Made by a program: the position numbers and the translations under genes. Shown here piece by piece: positions 1 to 9,128 of a stretch of DNA of 49,496 nt. The notes under the pieces were generated by a model, which was given only the letters and a program-made list of their open reading frames with translations, ran no database searches and was not told the origin of the DNA. This stretch comes from CAZOHG01 sp964579725 (GTDB taxonomy: Bacteria > Zhuqueibacterota > JdFR-76 > BMS3Abin05): contig CAZOHG010000025.1 in the NCBI GenBank assembly GCA_964579725.1, forward strand, positions 1 through 49,496. The letters run 5' to 3'. Position 1 is the stretch's first letter. Every line of letters starts with the position of its first letter.

Positions 1-46
1 AGGGAGGCATTTCCTAAAAAAGGCCATTTCTTTGCACGGATGTTAT

Positions 47-117
47 GGGAGCGAGCTCCGCTCGCGACCCGTTAATTAAAACCGCCCTTCTTTCCGCATC
101 CCACGTCCCGAAGGGAC
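47..117. repeat. Two short palindromes in non-coding DNA, possible dispersed repeat
   Basis: Two perfect hairpin-forming palindromes lie close together in the untranslated stretch downstream of the first minus-strand operon. GCGAGC/GCTCGC (51-56/60-65) has a 3-base loop and flanking GGG/CCC. GTCCC/GGGAC (105-109/113-117) also has a 3-base loop. Neither is followed by a T-run on either strand, so they are poor intrinsic terminators. Short palindromes of this form often belong to REP-like dispersed families, but one window cannot show copy number. No gene is supported in bases 1-184. Confidence 0.3.
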
Positions 118-184
118 ACCTGACTTCAAGCCAATGCTTTTATAGATGGCGGGAGATTTTTTGTTTGACCTTCGCCCTTTTTTC

Positions 185-1180
185 TCACAACCTTGCACCA
201 ATTCCCACTAACACGGAAACACCGGACAAATCCACGTGAATGCGGTTTTCGGTAAGGGCTGTGCGGGGAATGTAGTGGTCCCAACGTTTCCCTGGGGTGT
301 AACGGTAGCCCTGCAAATGACCAAGTCCGCGGAAATCGTAGCCAGTCTCGATGGTCAAAACCACGTGGCGACCGGGTTTGTAAGAAAGTCCGCTAAACAA
401 ACCGCTGGCTACGTTAGTTTCCTCAAAATAGGCATTGTCGTAGGTTGAACCGAATGTGTTCAAAAATTTCAAATCGGCAATTAGAACACCGACACGGGTA
501 CCGACATAGATATTCAAAACGTGCGTGTCCACAATATTAAAAGCAAGCCCCAGCTGAGAACTCCAGGCCCGAATATTCCAATTCATGGCCACATTTTTCC
601 CGGACAAACCACTCTTTTGAAGAGCTGCTGCCGTGCTCAAATAATCCCCTTCCCAGAGGGCGCTAAGATGAAAGGGCAGCCGCCCCCGCAGACGGATTCT
701 CAGCGCCGATCCTGTCTTAAATCGAGCACTTTTCGCATCTACTCCGTACACCGAACCCTGCTGCACCAAGGCACGATTCAAATCCGTCGGGTAAAGTTTG
801 TTCATTCCAAAAGAAAAGGTCATTTGAAGATTTCCGGAAGAAAAGTAATCCCCCCAAAAAGAGGTGCGGGTGTGAACAGCTACATCCCCTTTTTTAATGT
901 GAATTTGAGGTTTTAGCCAGACAATGCGTGCCACGGAAATTTTGGGGAACGTTTTGACCACCTGTACACGCGCAATTTTCATTCGCTTTAGCTTCCCGGC
1001 CCTTAGCGAGTCCCGGTAAACAAAAAATACCTGCCCTTTTTCGACGCCTGCTTTCTGGCCGACTTGAAGCACCACCCCTCTGCCGCGGGCACCCAAAACC
1101 CGCCCAATAGTTTGGGCGTTGGCCGTTTGCACAAACACCAACAAGAAAATTAATCCCAGCCAAGTCCATTTTTCCTTCAT
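185..1180 (-). CDS. Predicted outer-membrane beta-barrel protein, function unknown
   Basis: This 331-residue protein starts at an ATG preceded by a GGGAGGG ribosome-binding site. Residues 1-22 form a signal peptide (hydrophobic core LIFLLVFVQ, cleavage after ANA). Residues about 23-110 are rich in Gly/Val/Lys and look like a small beta-barrel or SH3-like domain. From about 115 to the end the chain alternates aromatic and polar residues and closes with a beta-strand-like tail (VGIGARL), as expected for a small outer-membrane barrel. It is the last gene of a minus-strand run, 53 bp behind the TonB-dependent receptor, so it probably acts at the same surface. I do not recognise a named family. 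The signal peptide is clear, but the barrel assignment is inferred from residue pattern alone. Confidence 0.65.
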   Translation of the reverse strand: MKEKWTWLGLIFLLVFVQTANAQTIGRVLGARGRGVVLQVGQKAGVEKGQVFFVYRDSLRAGKLKRMKIARVQVVKTFPKISVARIVWLKPQIHIKKGDVAVHTRTSFWGDYFSSGNLQMTFSFGMNKLYPTDLNRALVQQGSVYGVDAKSARFKTGSALRIRLRGRLPFHLSALWEGDYLSTAAALQKSGLSGKNVAMNWNIRAWSSQLGLAFNIVDTHVLNIYVGTRVGVLIADLKFLNTFGSTYDNAYFEETNVASGLFSGLSYKPGRHVVLTIETGYDFRGLGHLQGYRYTPGKRWDHYIPRTALTENRIHVDLSGVSVLVGIGARL

Positions 1181-1233
1181 CTAACCCTCCCGTTTTTTCC
1201 AATTCGCAATCGTTTTTGCCTCAAAGAGTCCTT

Positions 1234-3444
1234 CTAAAAATAGCCGGTGAATCCGATTCTAAAATTGCGAATGGGTTCCAAATAGCGTTCACGCATGGTA
1301 TAATTGTAATTGAAAAGATTGTTGACCTCAGCCACCAGTGTCAGTTTTCGTGAAGGAATCTTTTGAACCAGTCGCAAATTCCACACCTTTCGCGGCACCC
1401 GTTCATCCAGTGGGAAAACCTGTACTCGGTCAATTCGGCTGGAATAATTAAACTGCACTTGAACTTCCGTGTGCCCCAGCCTCAGCGAGGGGATGACATT
1501 GGCAATTCGCCGTGGGCGGTAGTACAAGCGCTTACCGGTGCGCAAGTCCTTGTGGTCCAAAAGAGTGAAATTGACATCCAGTCCCAGGCGATTGTGCCAC
1601 CAACGGCCTTCCGTAGTGAATTCCAACCCGTAAATTCGGGGACGTCCAATATTTAAAAATTGAATGGAATTGGATGTTATGTTAATGGTCGGTTCAATCA
1701 TATCCCAAAAATCGTTTTGAAAAAGAGCTGCGTCCACGTACCAATGGGTCCCTAAATCCGCCCGGGCTCCCAATTCGTAAGACCAGGAGCGTTCGGATTT
1801 TAAATTGGGGTTGGGGTAGACCTCAAAACCCGCCAGGCTGAGCGTAAGAAAGCGCTCAATAATGCTGGGTGCCCGGTAGCCGCGGCCTGCTGAAGCTCGA
1901 ATCGAAATATTCGACGCCGGGAAATAATTGACCGCCAAACGGGGGCTGAATTCCACCTCGGCTTTTCGTCGATCCAATTTGTAATAATCCAGACGTAGGC
2001 CGGAGGTTAGTTTAAAGACAGGCAAGGGCTGCCACTGGTATTGAAAATAGGGACCAAAGTTTTTGGCCTCGTGGTTGCCGATCCACTTGTTTTTCCCGCG
2101 GTCTATTTTGGCTTCCATTCCGAAAAGAAATTCGTGTGTCGGTTTGGGAATCCAATTGACCGTCCATTCGGCGGCAGGGCCCACGGCAGGAAAGAACTCT
2201 CCGGGGCGATCGTATTGGTTGCCCAAAAGAATATCATTTAGCGAAAGCCGAAAGCTGGCGCTCACTTTGGGTGAAAACACGTGCCGCAGTTTGGCGTAGC
2301 CGGTACCGTTCTTCACGTGAATTCGATTCGTTTCCATTTCAGCATCCATCGGTAAAAACACGTGTGCCTGGTCACGCCACATGACCGGTTCACCGCGGTT
2401 GTCCCGCATGTAGGTGGAAAAAAGGGTCAAGTCCGTGTTTGGGGTGAAAGCGAAGTGGAATTTTCCGGTGAAAACCGCACGGTGGAAAAATCCCACCATC
2501 TGGTAGCCCGTGGAAACGTAGCGGCTGGCGGTTAAGCGAATGCCCAGCAAACCGATCTGCTGGCTGTAGCTCAAATCCTGCCGATTGAAATGCAGCCCGC
2601 GACAATCGAGGTAGCGATTTCGCGTCGTCCATTCCCATTGGCGGTAGTAGGGTCGGTCGTAACTGCCCCAATCGACGTGGTAAGCCAACCGGGCGTGCGA
2701 GGTCGGTTTTTTGGTGACCACCTTCACCACCCCGCCCAAAGCGTTTCCGCCGTAGAGAAAAGAACCGGCGGCTTTAATGACCTCAATGTGGTCAATGTCC
2801 AACAAGGGGATCAAATCCCAATTAATTTCCCCCGAATCGCTGGCGTGCACCGGAACCCCGTCAATCAAAAAAAGCACGCGGGTTCCGGCCCCGTACATAA
2901 AGCCGGACGATGCCCGTAAATTGATCTGATTTCCGACAAAAAGAGCCCCGGGGATTTCCCCCACGGCTTCCACCACATCCACAGCGCCTCGTCGAACAAT
3001 TTCCTTCGCCTGAATCACAGCAACGCTGACGGGTGATTTCAGCAGTTCCTGCGCTTCCTTTGTTCCCACCACAACCACGGGCGCCATTTGCACCACATCC
3101 TCACGCAATTTGACGGATAATTTTGTCGTCTTTCCGGCCACGACTCGAACCTTTTTCACCTCTTCCGTTTGAAATCCCATCATCGAAATGCGCACCGTAT
3201 ACTGCCCTGGCGGAATCTTTTCCACCAAAAAATGCCCGCTCCGAGAGGCGCTGGCTCCGAGAAAAGTTCCCTGTACAATGACATCAGCGCCCGGAAGCGG
3301 TGTCCCGTCCTTGGCAGCCACAACCATCCCGGAAATCCGACCGTAATTTTGGGCTTGCGTTCGTCCGGGCACCCAAAACAAAAACAACAAAAGCGAACCC
3401 AGCGCTGTTCTCCCCGCAAATCGAGGAATTCTTTTCCATCTCAT
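1234..3444 (-). CDS. TonB-dependent outer-membrane receptor with CarboxypepD_reg-like N-terminal domain
   Basis: This is a 736-residue ligand-gated outer-membrane transporter. The signal peptide ends near residue 31. Residues about 35-115 form a carboxypeptidase-regulatory-like (transthyretin-fold) domain, with GRISGMVVAAKDGTPLPGA at its start. The plug follows at about 120-245 (VVVVGTKEAQELLKSPVSV, then VLFLIDGVPV and GGNALGGVVKVVTKKP), then a 22-strand type barrel with a TonB-box-like VVVVG region. Arg/Tyr-rich strands and a terminal aromatic (GFTGYF) fit a BamA-recognised C-terminus. It starts at an ATG behind GAGGG and lies only 9 bp after the lipoprotein gene. Substrate is not evident. 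Pairing with a lipoprotein recalls SusCD-like or iron/cobalamin systems, but no SusD is present. Uptake of a metal chelate or oligomer is the general inference. Confidence 0.9.
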   Translation of the reverse strand: MRWKRIPRFAGRTALGSLLLFLFWVPGRTQAQNYGRISGMVVAAKDGTPLPGADVIVQGTFLGASASRSGHFLVEKIPPGQYTVRISMMGFQTEEVKKVRVVAGKTTKLSVKLREDVVQMAPVVVVGTKEAQELLKSPVSVAVIQAKEIVRRGAVDVVEAVGEIPGALFVGNQINLRASSGFMYGAGTRVLFLIDGVPVHASDSGEINWDLIPLLDIDHIEVIKAAGSFLYGGNALGGVVKVVTKKPTSHARLAYHVDWGSYDRPYYRQWEWTTRNRYLDCRGLHFNRQDLSYSQQIGLLGIRLTASRYVSTGYQMVGFFHRAVFTGKFHFAFTPNTDLTLFSTYMRDNRGEPVMWRDQAHVFLPMDAEMETNRIHVKNGTGYAKLRHVFSPKVSASFRLSLNDILLGNQYDRPGEFFPAVGPAAEWTVNWIPKPTHEFLFGMEAKIDRGKNKWIGNHEAKNFGPYFQYQWQPLPVFKLTSGLRLDYYKLDRRKAEVEFSPRLAVNYFPASNISIRASAGRGYRAPSIIERFLTLSLAGFEVYPNPNLKSERSWSYELGARADLGTHWYVDAALFQNDFWDMIEPTINITSNSIQFLNIGRPRIYGLEFTTEGRWWHNRLGLDVNFTLLDHKDLRTGKRLYYRPRRIANVIPSLRLGHTEVQVQFNYSSRIDRVQVFPLDERVPRKVWNLRLVQKIPSRKLTLVAEVNNLFNYNYTMRERYLEPIRNFRIGFTGYF

Positions 3445-3453
3445 TTTTTACCC

Positions 3454-4287
3454 TCAGGGTTGGAATGTGTTAAAATCAACAAAAATGTCCACATGGTCTT
3501 TTGTTTCCCCTTTCTGCACGGTAACCGCCCCGGGGGCCCCGAGCGAATCGGGATCGGCGTAGTAGCCGAGGTAGTGAATATCGGTAAAGGGTGTCCCTTT
3601 TGCCTTCCAGAAAAGGCCAATATACCGGTACGTTCCCGCACTGACAGGCAAACAATAGTGGTAATGGGACACAAAAATCGGAATGCCGATTTTTGCCGAC
3701 GAAACATTTAGCAGGCTGAAAATATTGTTCGGGTCGGGAGGTGTTCGGAAAGCCCCAATTCCCATGATTTCCGTATTCGACGGCCAGGGACCGGTGTAGG
3801 TAATGGTTCCGCAAATGGAGGCCTCCCGTACTACGTAGTCGAAATCTGCGTACACATCGATGGAATCCACCACCATGTGCGAATGTGTGACCGTAATGGG
3901 GGAAGGCAGAAAATCTTCTGAGCGGTGGTAGTAGCCCATGACATCCGACAGATTCCAGGCCTTTCCTTTGCCCTTCCACACAACCCCCAAAATGTTGTAA
4001 GTTCCGAACGGCACGTACAGCTCGTAGGAAACGGTGTCCCCCGCCCATTTATTTAATGGAGGACTGGTAATGAGTTCGGTAAATTCGGAAGGCGGAAACG
4101 ATTTCGCCACGGCTACGCGAATTTCATCGGTTTTTTGCAGGATGGCACTGGTGCGATGTACAAAAATGATTTTACCTTTAATCACGCCCAGGTCCGGGCT
4201 GAGCCCGCGGTCCACACGACACGCCAAAAAGAGCAACCCAAATCCTAAGAGTCCCGCTACCGAAGACAGTAAAATCCGTTTTTTCAC
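3454..4287 (-). CDS. Secreted lipoprotein with repeated beta-sandwich-like modules
   Basis: This 277-residue protein has a lipoprotein signal peptide (hydrophobic GLLGFGLLFLAC, lipobox LLFLAC, lipidated Cys at about 23). The start is a GTG preceded by AAAGGAA. Three stretches end in similar phrases: VVWKGKGKAWNLSDVMGYY (about 105-125), a central segment with ICGTITYTGPW (about 160), and GLFWKAKGTPFTDIHYLGYY (about 225-245). This suggests internal duplication of a carboxypeptidase-regulatory or transthyretin-like fold. It sits between a secreted sorting-domain protein and the TonB receptor, with gaps of 29 and 9 bp, so a partner lipoprotein for the receptor is plausible. I know no function for it. 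Confidence 0.7.
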   Translation of the reverse strand: MKKRILLSSVAGLLGFGLLFLACRVDRGLSPDLGVIKGKIIFVHRTSAILQKTDEIRVAVAKSFPPSEFTELITSPPLNKWAGDTVSYELYVPFGTYNILGVVWKGKGKAWNLSDVMGYYHRSEDFLPSPITVTHSHMVVDSIDVYADFDYVVREASICGTITYTGPWPSNTEIMGIGAFRTPPDPNNIFSLLNVSSAKIGIPIFVSHYHYCLPVSAGTYRYIGLFWKAKGTPFTDIHYLGYYADPDSLGAPGAVTVQKGETKDHVDIFVDFNTFQP

Positions 4288-4316
4288 GTTTGGATTCCTT
4301 TCCCGAAGGTTTGCGC

Positions 4317-5966
4317 TTAGCGAATAAGCAGAAATTTTTGCGTACTCACATGCCCGGCAGCTTCAATCCGACAAAAATACATCCCCGAAACCGCCGCTCG
4401 TCCCTTTTGGGTGCGCCCGTCCCATCTGACGACATGCGCTCCCGCCAATTGAGGATTTTCCACCAATTGTTTAAGCAAGCGACCTGTTACGTCGTAGATA
4501 GCGACGCGGACAAAAGACCCGGCGGGTAGAAAATAGTGCCACGTCACACCGGCCGAGAAACTTTCGGGACGAAAGGGATTGGGGTACGTCGGAGAAACCA
4601 CAAATTGCCGGGGTGCCGCACTCGAAAGGTGCTCCGAAACCGACACTTTCGACTGCTCCAGAGTGGCGACAATTTGAAAGGGATTCTTTGCCAGAGAAAG
4701 AAATTGCTGCGCCAAAGCTGTGCTTTGGTTGCCGGGCAAAAAATAAACGGTGCTCCAAAACTTTAGGATTCCGCTGATATTTTCGCCGCGAATCCAAAAC
4801 CCGGCATCGCCGTAGGAAAAACCGTCCCCCGTGTCGTAGGTTCCATCCTCCGTGCTGCCGTCGGTGCTTTCCCAGTAGTACAGCTGCCGCTGGTCCCCCA
4901 CTTCCGGTACCTCTAAAACAGAGAGAACCGTTCCCTGAGTGCCCGTGAGCATCTGGTAGGTCAGTCCCGCGGACAAATCGTGCGCCACGGAGTCTTCGTG
5001 CCCGTCCACCGGAACGTCTGAATTGAACGGATTGTCAAACCGCATTCCAGACGCCGCAGAAGAAAAATCCATTGAATAGCGCACGGCCTGAATTTTAATG
5101 TTTAAATCCTGAACGTCTTTTAAGTCAACACTGTCGGCCTGAACACCCATTGCGTACGGGTAAAAGAAAATAGGGAAATAGAACGTGTCTGGCGGCGCAA
5201 TGGAACCCAATTGGCCCAAATCAACGGAAAGTTTGAAGATCAAATCCCGAATAATCCGCACGGGCCCAACCTTCAGGCTAATCCCCTGCACCAAAATGCT
5301 GTTTTCCGAAATTTGGACGGTGGTGTACCCGCTGAAACCTTTTACTTTCGCCACAATTCGGATTTTCAAACGATCCAAAAGGTCCTGTCCGTTTCCACCG
5401 GCCGAGGCAGGAATCAGTAGCCTGTCAGGGAGACCGTTGGCACCAAAACCTACCGAATATTGATCTGAAGAAACGGTGCCGGGCGCAGGCGTTGGTTGAA
5501 ACGTCATGTAGGAAGAAACGGCCGGCGGTTTGGCTCGGTACACATAAAGGAAACGATTTTCGTCCCCCTCCACACCGGTAAGAGCCAATGCGTATCTGGG
5601 AAAATTGCGGCTGTCAGGGTCCGCAATCCAGTCTTGCTCACCGGCACGGTCACCAAAATCCTTTGCCATGAAAACCAGTTCGTCATTTTTGTCCAACACT
5701 CCATCGTGACTGCCAAAATAGGAGCCGGAAGGCTTTCGTTCGTCAATCTGAAAGGGCACGGCCCGCCACGAGGCGGAGGTCGCGTCGAATGCCCACAGCG
5801 AGAGTTCATTCGTCGGGACACCCTGAAAATCAGGCAATTGAGCCCCTTTTACAATCACGGGTTGGTAAAAAATGGCGTTGTTTCCGGCCTGAACCGAATT
5901 CACATTCGGAAAAAGCAACAATCCCCACAGCAATAAAAACGAGGCAAAAAATCGATTTTTAGGCAT
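4317..5966 (-). CDS. Secreted protein with FlgD-like/type IX-style C-terminal sorting domain
   Basis: This 549-residue exported protein has a signal peptide at residues 1-27 (FLLLWGLLLFPNVNSVQA). The last 85 residues carry VSPTYPNPFRPESFS followed by a FlgD-like Ig fold (VAIYDVTGRLLKQL, VRWDGRTQKGR, SGMYFCRI, KFLLIR), the tail used for surface display or secretion in the FCB group. The N-terminal region shares an order of motifs with the upstream neighbour: PFQID, SYFG, NDELVFMAKDFGDR, then a DTGDGFSYGDAGFWIRGENI-like block. The two are therefore paralogues. The start ATG follows GGGAGA. It lies 73 bp behind the larger paralogue in the same operon. The N-terminal domain has no function I can name. 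Confidence 0.75.
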   Translation of the reverse strand: MPKNRFFASFLLLWGLLLFPNVNSVQAGNNAIFYQPVIVKGAQLPDFQGVPTNELSLWAFDATSASWRAVPFQIDERKPSGSYFGSHDGVLDKNDELVFMAKDFGDRAGEQDWIADPDSRNFPRYALALTGVEGDENRFLYVYRAKPPAVSSYMTFQPTPAPGTVSSDQYSVGFGANGLPDRLLIPASAGGNGQDLLDRLKIRIVAKVKGFSGYTTVQISENSILVQGISLKVGPVRIIRDLIFKLSVDLGQLGSIAPPDTFYFPIFFYPYAMGVQADSVDLKDVQDLNIKIQAVRYSMDFSSAASGMRFDNPFNSDVPVDGHEDSVAHDLSAGLTYQMLTGTQGTVLSVLEVPEVGDQRQLYYWESTDGSTEDGTYDTGDGFSYGDAGFWIRGENISGILKFWSTVYFLPGNQSTALAQQFLSLAKNPFQIVATLEQSKVSVSEHLSSAAPRQFVVSPTYPNPFRPESFSAGVTWHYFLPAGSFVRVAIYDVTGRLLKQLVENPQLAGAHVVRWDGRTQKGRAAVSGMYFCRIEAAGHVSTQKFLLIR

Positions 5967-6039
5967 TTTTTCTCCCTAATTAGCACCCACCCAAACAGCA
6001 CCACGCCGATTTTTATTCGGCTCGTTTTTGGTTTTTATT

Positions 6040-8325
6040 TTACCGCATGAGAACCATTTTTCTGATTTGGTGAAAATGGTCTGCACGCAACTCGTAAAAG
6101 TAAATGCCTGCGGAAACCGATTGTCCGAAGTCGTCTTCTCCCCTCCAAATGACCCCGTGCGTTCCGGCCGGTTGTACGGCCTCCACCAACGTACGCACGG
6201 TTTGGCCAATGGCGTTGTAAATCCGGAGGGACACACGAGTTTTGCGCGGCAAATCGTAGGTAATTTGCGTTTCGGGATTGAAGGGATTCGGGTAATTTTG
6301 ACGCAGCGCAAACTGCGACAGGACCAGTGATTTCACCGCCACGGTACCCAAAATCGTGGTTTTGCCGTTCAGGTCAATCTGCTTTAGTCGGTACACCCAG
6401 TGCCCCGTGTGGGCGGTGGAATCCGTAAATTCGTACGCCCTTTCGGCTTGAACGGTACCGGCACCGCGAACAAAGCCGATTTTTTTAAAAATACCGGCCT
6501 GCTTCCGTTCAATTACAAATCCGTAATTGTTTCGCTCCGAGGTGGTTTTCCAAAACAACTGCACACCCGAAGAAGTGGCTTGAGCCCTAAAGGCCGCTAA
6601 TTCCACTTCCAACAGGGTAGCCTGGGCAATATTAGACAGCGCCGAGCGGTTACCGCTTTCGTCTAATGTAGTTAACATAAAATAGTACGTCCGATTCGGC
6701 TTGAGTCCCCGCACTACCATGCTTTGCACTTCTCCAGCCGGTGCGGGTGCGGGTTCTCCTGGCACCTGCACCGAGGCGTATTGGTACACTACCATGGCAT
6801 TGTGCAATAAGTAGGGCGAAAAAACCGAATACCGCAAGTCGTAGGCGTACGCCTGACCCGAGGTGCTGTCGTCTCCGGGGGCCACCCATGAAAGCGTGGC
6901 CGTGGAATCACTCACACTCATGAGCGTAAGCTGAACAGGCGCGGGCGGAATGCCGTCGTAAAAATGGGGCGTTACCTGCACCTCCAGCGGATCTTCCAAA
7001 AAATGAACCAAGGAGTCGCCCAGCGTTGTGTCGGCATTCGGTGGGAAAAAATAGGTGTAATGTAAAATATTTGTTTTGCCCGTAATATTTTCACCCGTAA
7101 TTAAAAAACCGGAATCCCCGTAGGAGCGTTTGTCGCCGGTATCAGCCGTGTTGTCCTGCGTGGTGTTCAGGGGAGAAATTTGATCCCAGTAATACGGCTT
7201 TTGAACCTGCCCAATGGGAGGAATGTAATCGACCGAAATAAGCGAACCCTGGCCTCCCCGCACCATAAAATAATTGAGTTTTCCGGGATCAAGGGTGTAA
7301 TTGAACAGGGCGTCCGGCAAACCGTCAATCAGAATGTCGGCATTGTACTTACTAAAATATTTCATGCCGCTGGCGAAGGCATTGAAATCCAGCGAGAAGC
7401 GAATGAGTTTCAATTTGGCCTGAATGCCGTAGGGGAGATTCGTTAGATCGATATTCAATCCGCGGGCGTCCAATTGTAAGGAATTGGGATAAAACGTCAT
7501 GGGCAGCGAATAGGGTCCCTGGTGAATGGGCGGAACGCCATTAAATCCGGTGTTAATATTGATTTTAACGGAAAGAGGGTAAATAACGCGCACCGGCCCG
7601 TCCACATATTTATCGTTGGGCACTCGTTCCAAATCCATTTCGGAAAGCACAATTTCACGCGTTACCCATGTCCACAGAAATTTCTTTTTCGCGTACACTT
7701 TAAAGCGAAACTTAAAACGCTCGAAAAAATTAGTGTCCGGGTGCACGGTCGCCTGAGGAATAGTAATCCAATCGGGCAATCCATTTTGTTGACTGAAACC
7801 CAATTTGTAGGCTTCGGACGAAATTCGATCGGCTGTGGAATCGTACGAAACGTAATCTGTCTGACTTAACGGCAGGTTCTGCGAGAGAAAAACGTACGCC
7901 CACGCCATGTGGTCTGGATGAACGGAATCCTGAACAGTGATTTCGTAGCGCGGCAAATTTCGCAGCGAATCGGCTTCCGGCCAATAGCCGTCGGGCACAC
8001 GATCCCCCAAATCCTTCGTTAGCAAAACCAATTCGTCATTCGGCGTCAAATAGCCGGTTTTGTACCCAAAGTAAGAGCCATTAGAGGTTCTCGGATCCAC
8101 TTGAAAGGGGATCGGTTCCCAACTGTTTTGGGTTTTTCGAAACACCAAAACACGCATTTTGGAAATAAGGGAATCCACAAATTGCGGGAATTGCGAACAT
8201 TTCAGAACAAGCGGGTCGTAAGGCCGCGACAGATTGGCCTGTGTTACCCACTGGGCACCACCTTTACTTGAAACAATCAGGGTGAATGCCGCGATTAAAA
8301 TCAAAAAGCGAAAAGTCCCCTTCAT
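6040..8325 (-). CDS. Secreted multidomain protein: paralogous N-domain, fibronectin III, FlgD-like sorting domain
   Basis: This 761-residue exported protein is the first gene of its operon. The signal peptide covers about residues 1-24. Residues about 30-460 form the same unknown domain as the next gene (PFQVD, SYFGY, NDELVLLTKDLGDR, DTGDKRSYGDSGFLITGENI). Residues about 465-570 are fibronectin type III (TLSWVAPGDDS, YDLRYS, YYFMLTTLDESGNRS). About 575-665 is an Ig-like block with NNYGFVIERK. The tail is the classic QNYPNPFNPET motif plus a FlgD-like Ig fold (RIYNAIGQTVRTL, ISAGIYFYELRA-like end). Sorting-tail families of this kind are cleaved and surface-attached or released by a type IX-like route. 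Ligand or enzyme activity is not visible. Confidence 0.8.
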   Translation of the reverse strand: MKGTFRFLILIAAFTLIVSSKGGAQWVTQANLSRPYDPLVLKCSQFPQFVDSLISKMRVLVFRKTQNSWEPIPFQVDPRTSNGSYFGYKTGYLTPNDELVLLTKDLGDRVPDGYWPEADSLRNLPRYEITVQDSVHPDHMAWAYVFLSQNLPLSQTDYVSYDSTADRISSEAYKLGFSQQNGLPDWITIPQATVHPDTNFFERFKFRFKVYAKKKFLWTWVTREIVLSEMDLERVPNDKYVDGPVRVIYPLSVKININTGFNGVPPIHQGPYSLPMTFYPNSLQLDARGLNIDLTNLPYGIQAKLKLIRFSLDFNAFASGMKYFSKYNADILIDGLPDALFNYTLDPGKLNYFMVRGGQGSLISVDYIPPIGQVQKPYYWDQISPLNTTQDNTADTGDKRSYGDSGFLITGENITGKTNILHYTYFFPPNADTTLGDSLVHFLEDPLEVQVTPHFYDGIPPAPVQLTLMSVSDSTATLSWVAPGDDSTSGQAYAYDLRYSVFSPYLLHNAMVVYQYASVQVPGEPAPAPAGEVQSMVVRGLKPNRTYYFMLTTLDESGNRSALSNIAQATLLEVELAAFRAQATSSGVQLFWKTTSERNNYGFVIERKQAGIFKKIGFVRGAGTVQAERAYEFTDSTAHTGHWVYRLKQIDLNGKTTILGTVAVKSLVLSQFALRQNYPNPFNPETQITYDLPRKTRVSLRIYNAIGQTVRTLVEAVQPAGTHGVIWRGEDDFGQSVSAGIYFYELRADHFHQIRKMVLMR

Positions 8326-8386
8326 CCTGTTTCCTTTCAGCCACGTGAGAAAATTCGGGGAGGATGAAAAAACCTAATTTGCGTAA

Positions 8387-8415
8387 AATTTAGCAGGAAA
8401 TTTTTCAATTGTCAA
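8387..8415 (-). promoter_or_regulatory. Sigma-70-type promoter of the outer-surface operon
   Basis: On the minus strand there is a perfect TTGACA (8415-8410), a 17-base spacer and TAAATT (8392-8387). Transcription would begin near 8380, giving a leader of about 55 bases before the ATG at 8325. It is one of the best promoter matches in the window. Confidence 0.7.
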
Positions 8416-8431
8416 GATTTATTTTGCAGAG

Positions 8432-8464
8432 CCAAAAAATGACACAAAGCATCACATTTTTTGG
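8432..8464. promoter_or_regulatory. Perfect 10-bp inverted repeat upstream of the surface-operon promoter
   Basis: CCAAAAAATG (8432-8441) and CATTTTTTGG (8455-8464) are exact reverse complements separated by 13 bases. The repeat begins 17 bases upstream of the -35 box of the surface operon. Its position suits a regulator-binding site. It lacks a following T-run on the minus strand, so termination of the shikimate kinase operon is less likely. The rest of 8465-8576 is AT-rich with no gene seen. Confidence 0.4.
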
Positions 8465-8576
8465 TATTTTGGCACTACGCTAGTTTTAGAAGGGCAAAAA
8501 AATTCGCCACTCTAAAATCTTTAACTGTTCTCGCTTTTAAAATTTCCCCCAAAATCGGCTTTCGCAACGCTTTCCT

Positions 8577-9128
8577 TCACTTTAATTTGAGCTGGCCAAT
8601 CAGTTCTTCCAACACCGCTTCAATAGATTTTCCGGTGGTTTCTACCCGGAAATCGGCCTTCTCGTAGGCAGGAGTACGCAGAGCCATAAAATAGCGAATC
8701 CGTTTTAGCAATTCGCTGTCCGAAAGGGGTGCCGTTCCTTCAGGAGAAAAGAACAAGAGCCGTTTTGGAGTGGTCGCCACTCGCTTGAAAATTTCCTCCG
8801 GTGTGGCCTGCAAATAAATCAGAATGCCTGAATTTTTAACAGTTTGAAGATTAAGGGGGTTTACAATGGTTCCTGCTCCCAGCGCCACCACTTTTTTTTC
8901 TAAACGGGACAAACGTTGTAGGATTTCCGACTCCACGTCCCGAAACACCCATTCGCCGTCCTGTTGAAAAATGTAAGGAATCGGCTTACGAATTTCCGCT
9001 TCAATCAGACGGTCAAGGTCCAAAAATTCCCACGAAAAGGCGTCCGAGAGCAGTGCGCCGAGCGTGCTCTTGCCGCTGCCCACAAAACCGGTCAGGTAAA
9101 TCAGGCGGTGAACAATCAGCTCGGTCAT
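8577..9128 (-). CDS. aroK: Shikimate kinase
   Basis: This enzyme of 183 residues (family about 165-190) phosphorylates the 3-hydroxyl of shikimate with ATP, the fifth step of the chorismate pathway, in the cytoplasm. The P-loop is GFVGSGKST at residues 14-22. The shikimate-binding DLDRLIE follows at 37-43, then FRDVESEIL with the conserved Arg. The ALGAGTIV stretch near residue 85 replaces the usual GGG loop, with one Gly changed to Ala. ATG overlaps the stop of the upstream dehydrogenase by 4 bases (ATGA), so the two are translationally coupled. It is the last gene of its operon. Confidence 0.9.
   Translation of the reverse strand: MTELIVHRLIYLTGFVGSGKSTLGALLSDAFSWEFLDLDRLIEAEIRKPIPYIFQQDGEWVFRDVESEILQRLSRLEKKVVALGAGTIVNPLNLQTVKNSGILIYLQATPEEIFKRVATTPKRLLFFSPEGTAPLSDSELLKRIRYFMALRTPAYEKADFRVETTGKSIEAVLEELIGQLKLK

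Noticed and set aside
521..916. A plus-strand open frame inside the first outer-membrane gene
   Set aside because: No domain, low-complexity basic composition, and it lies wholly opposite a gene with a clear signal peptide and ribosome-binding site.
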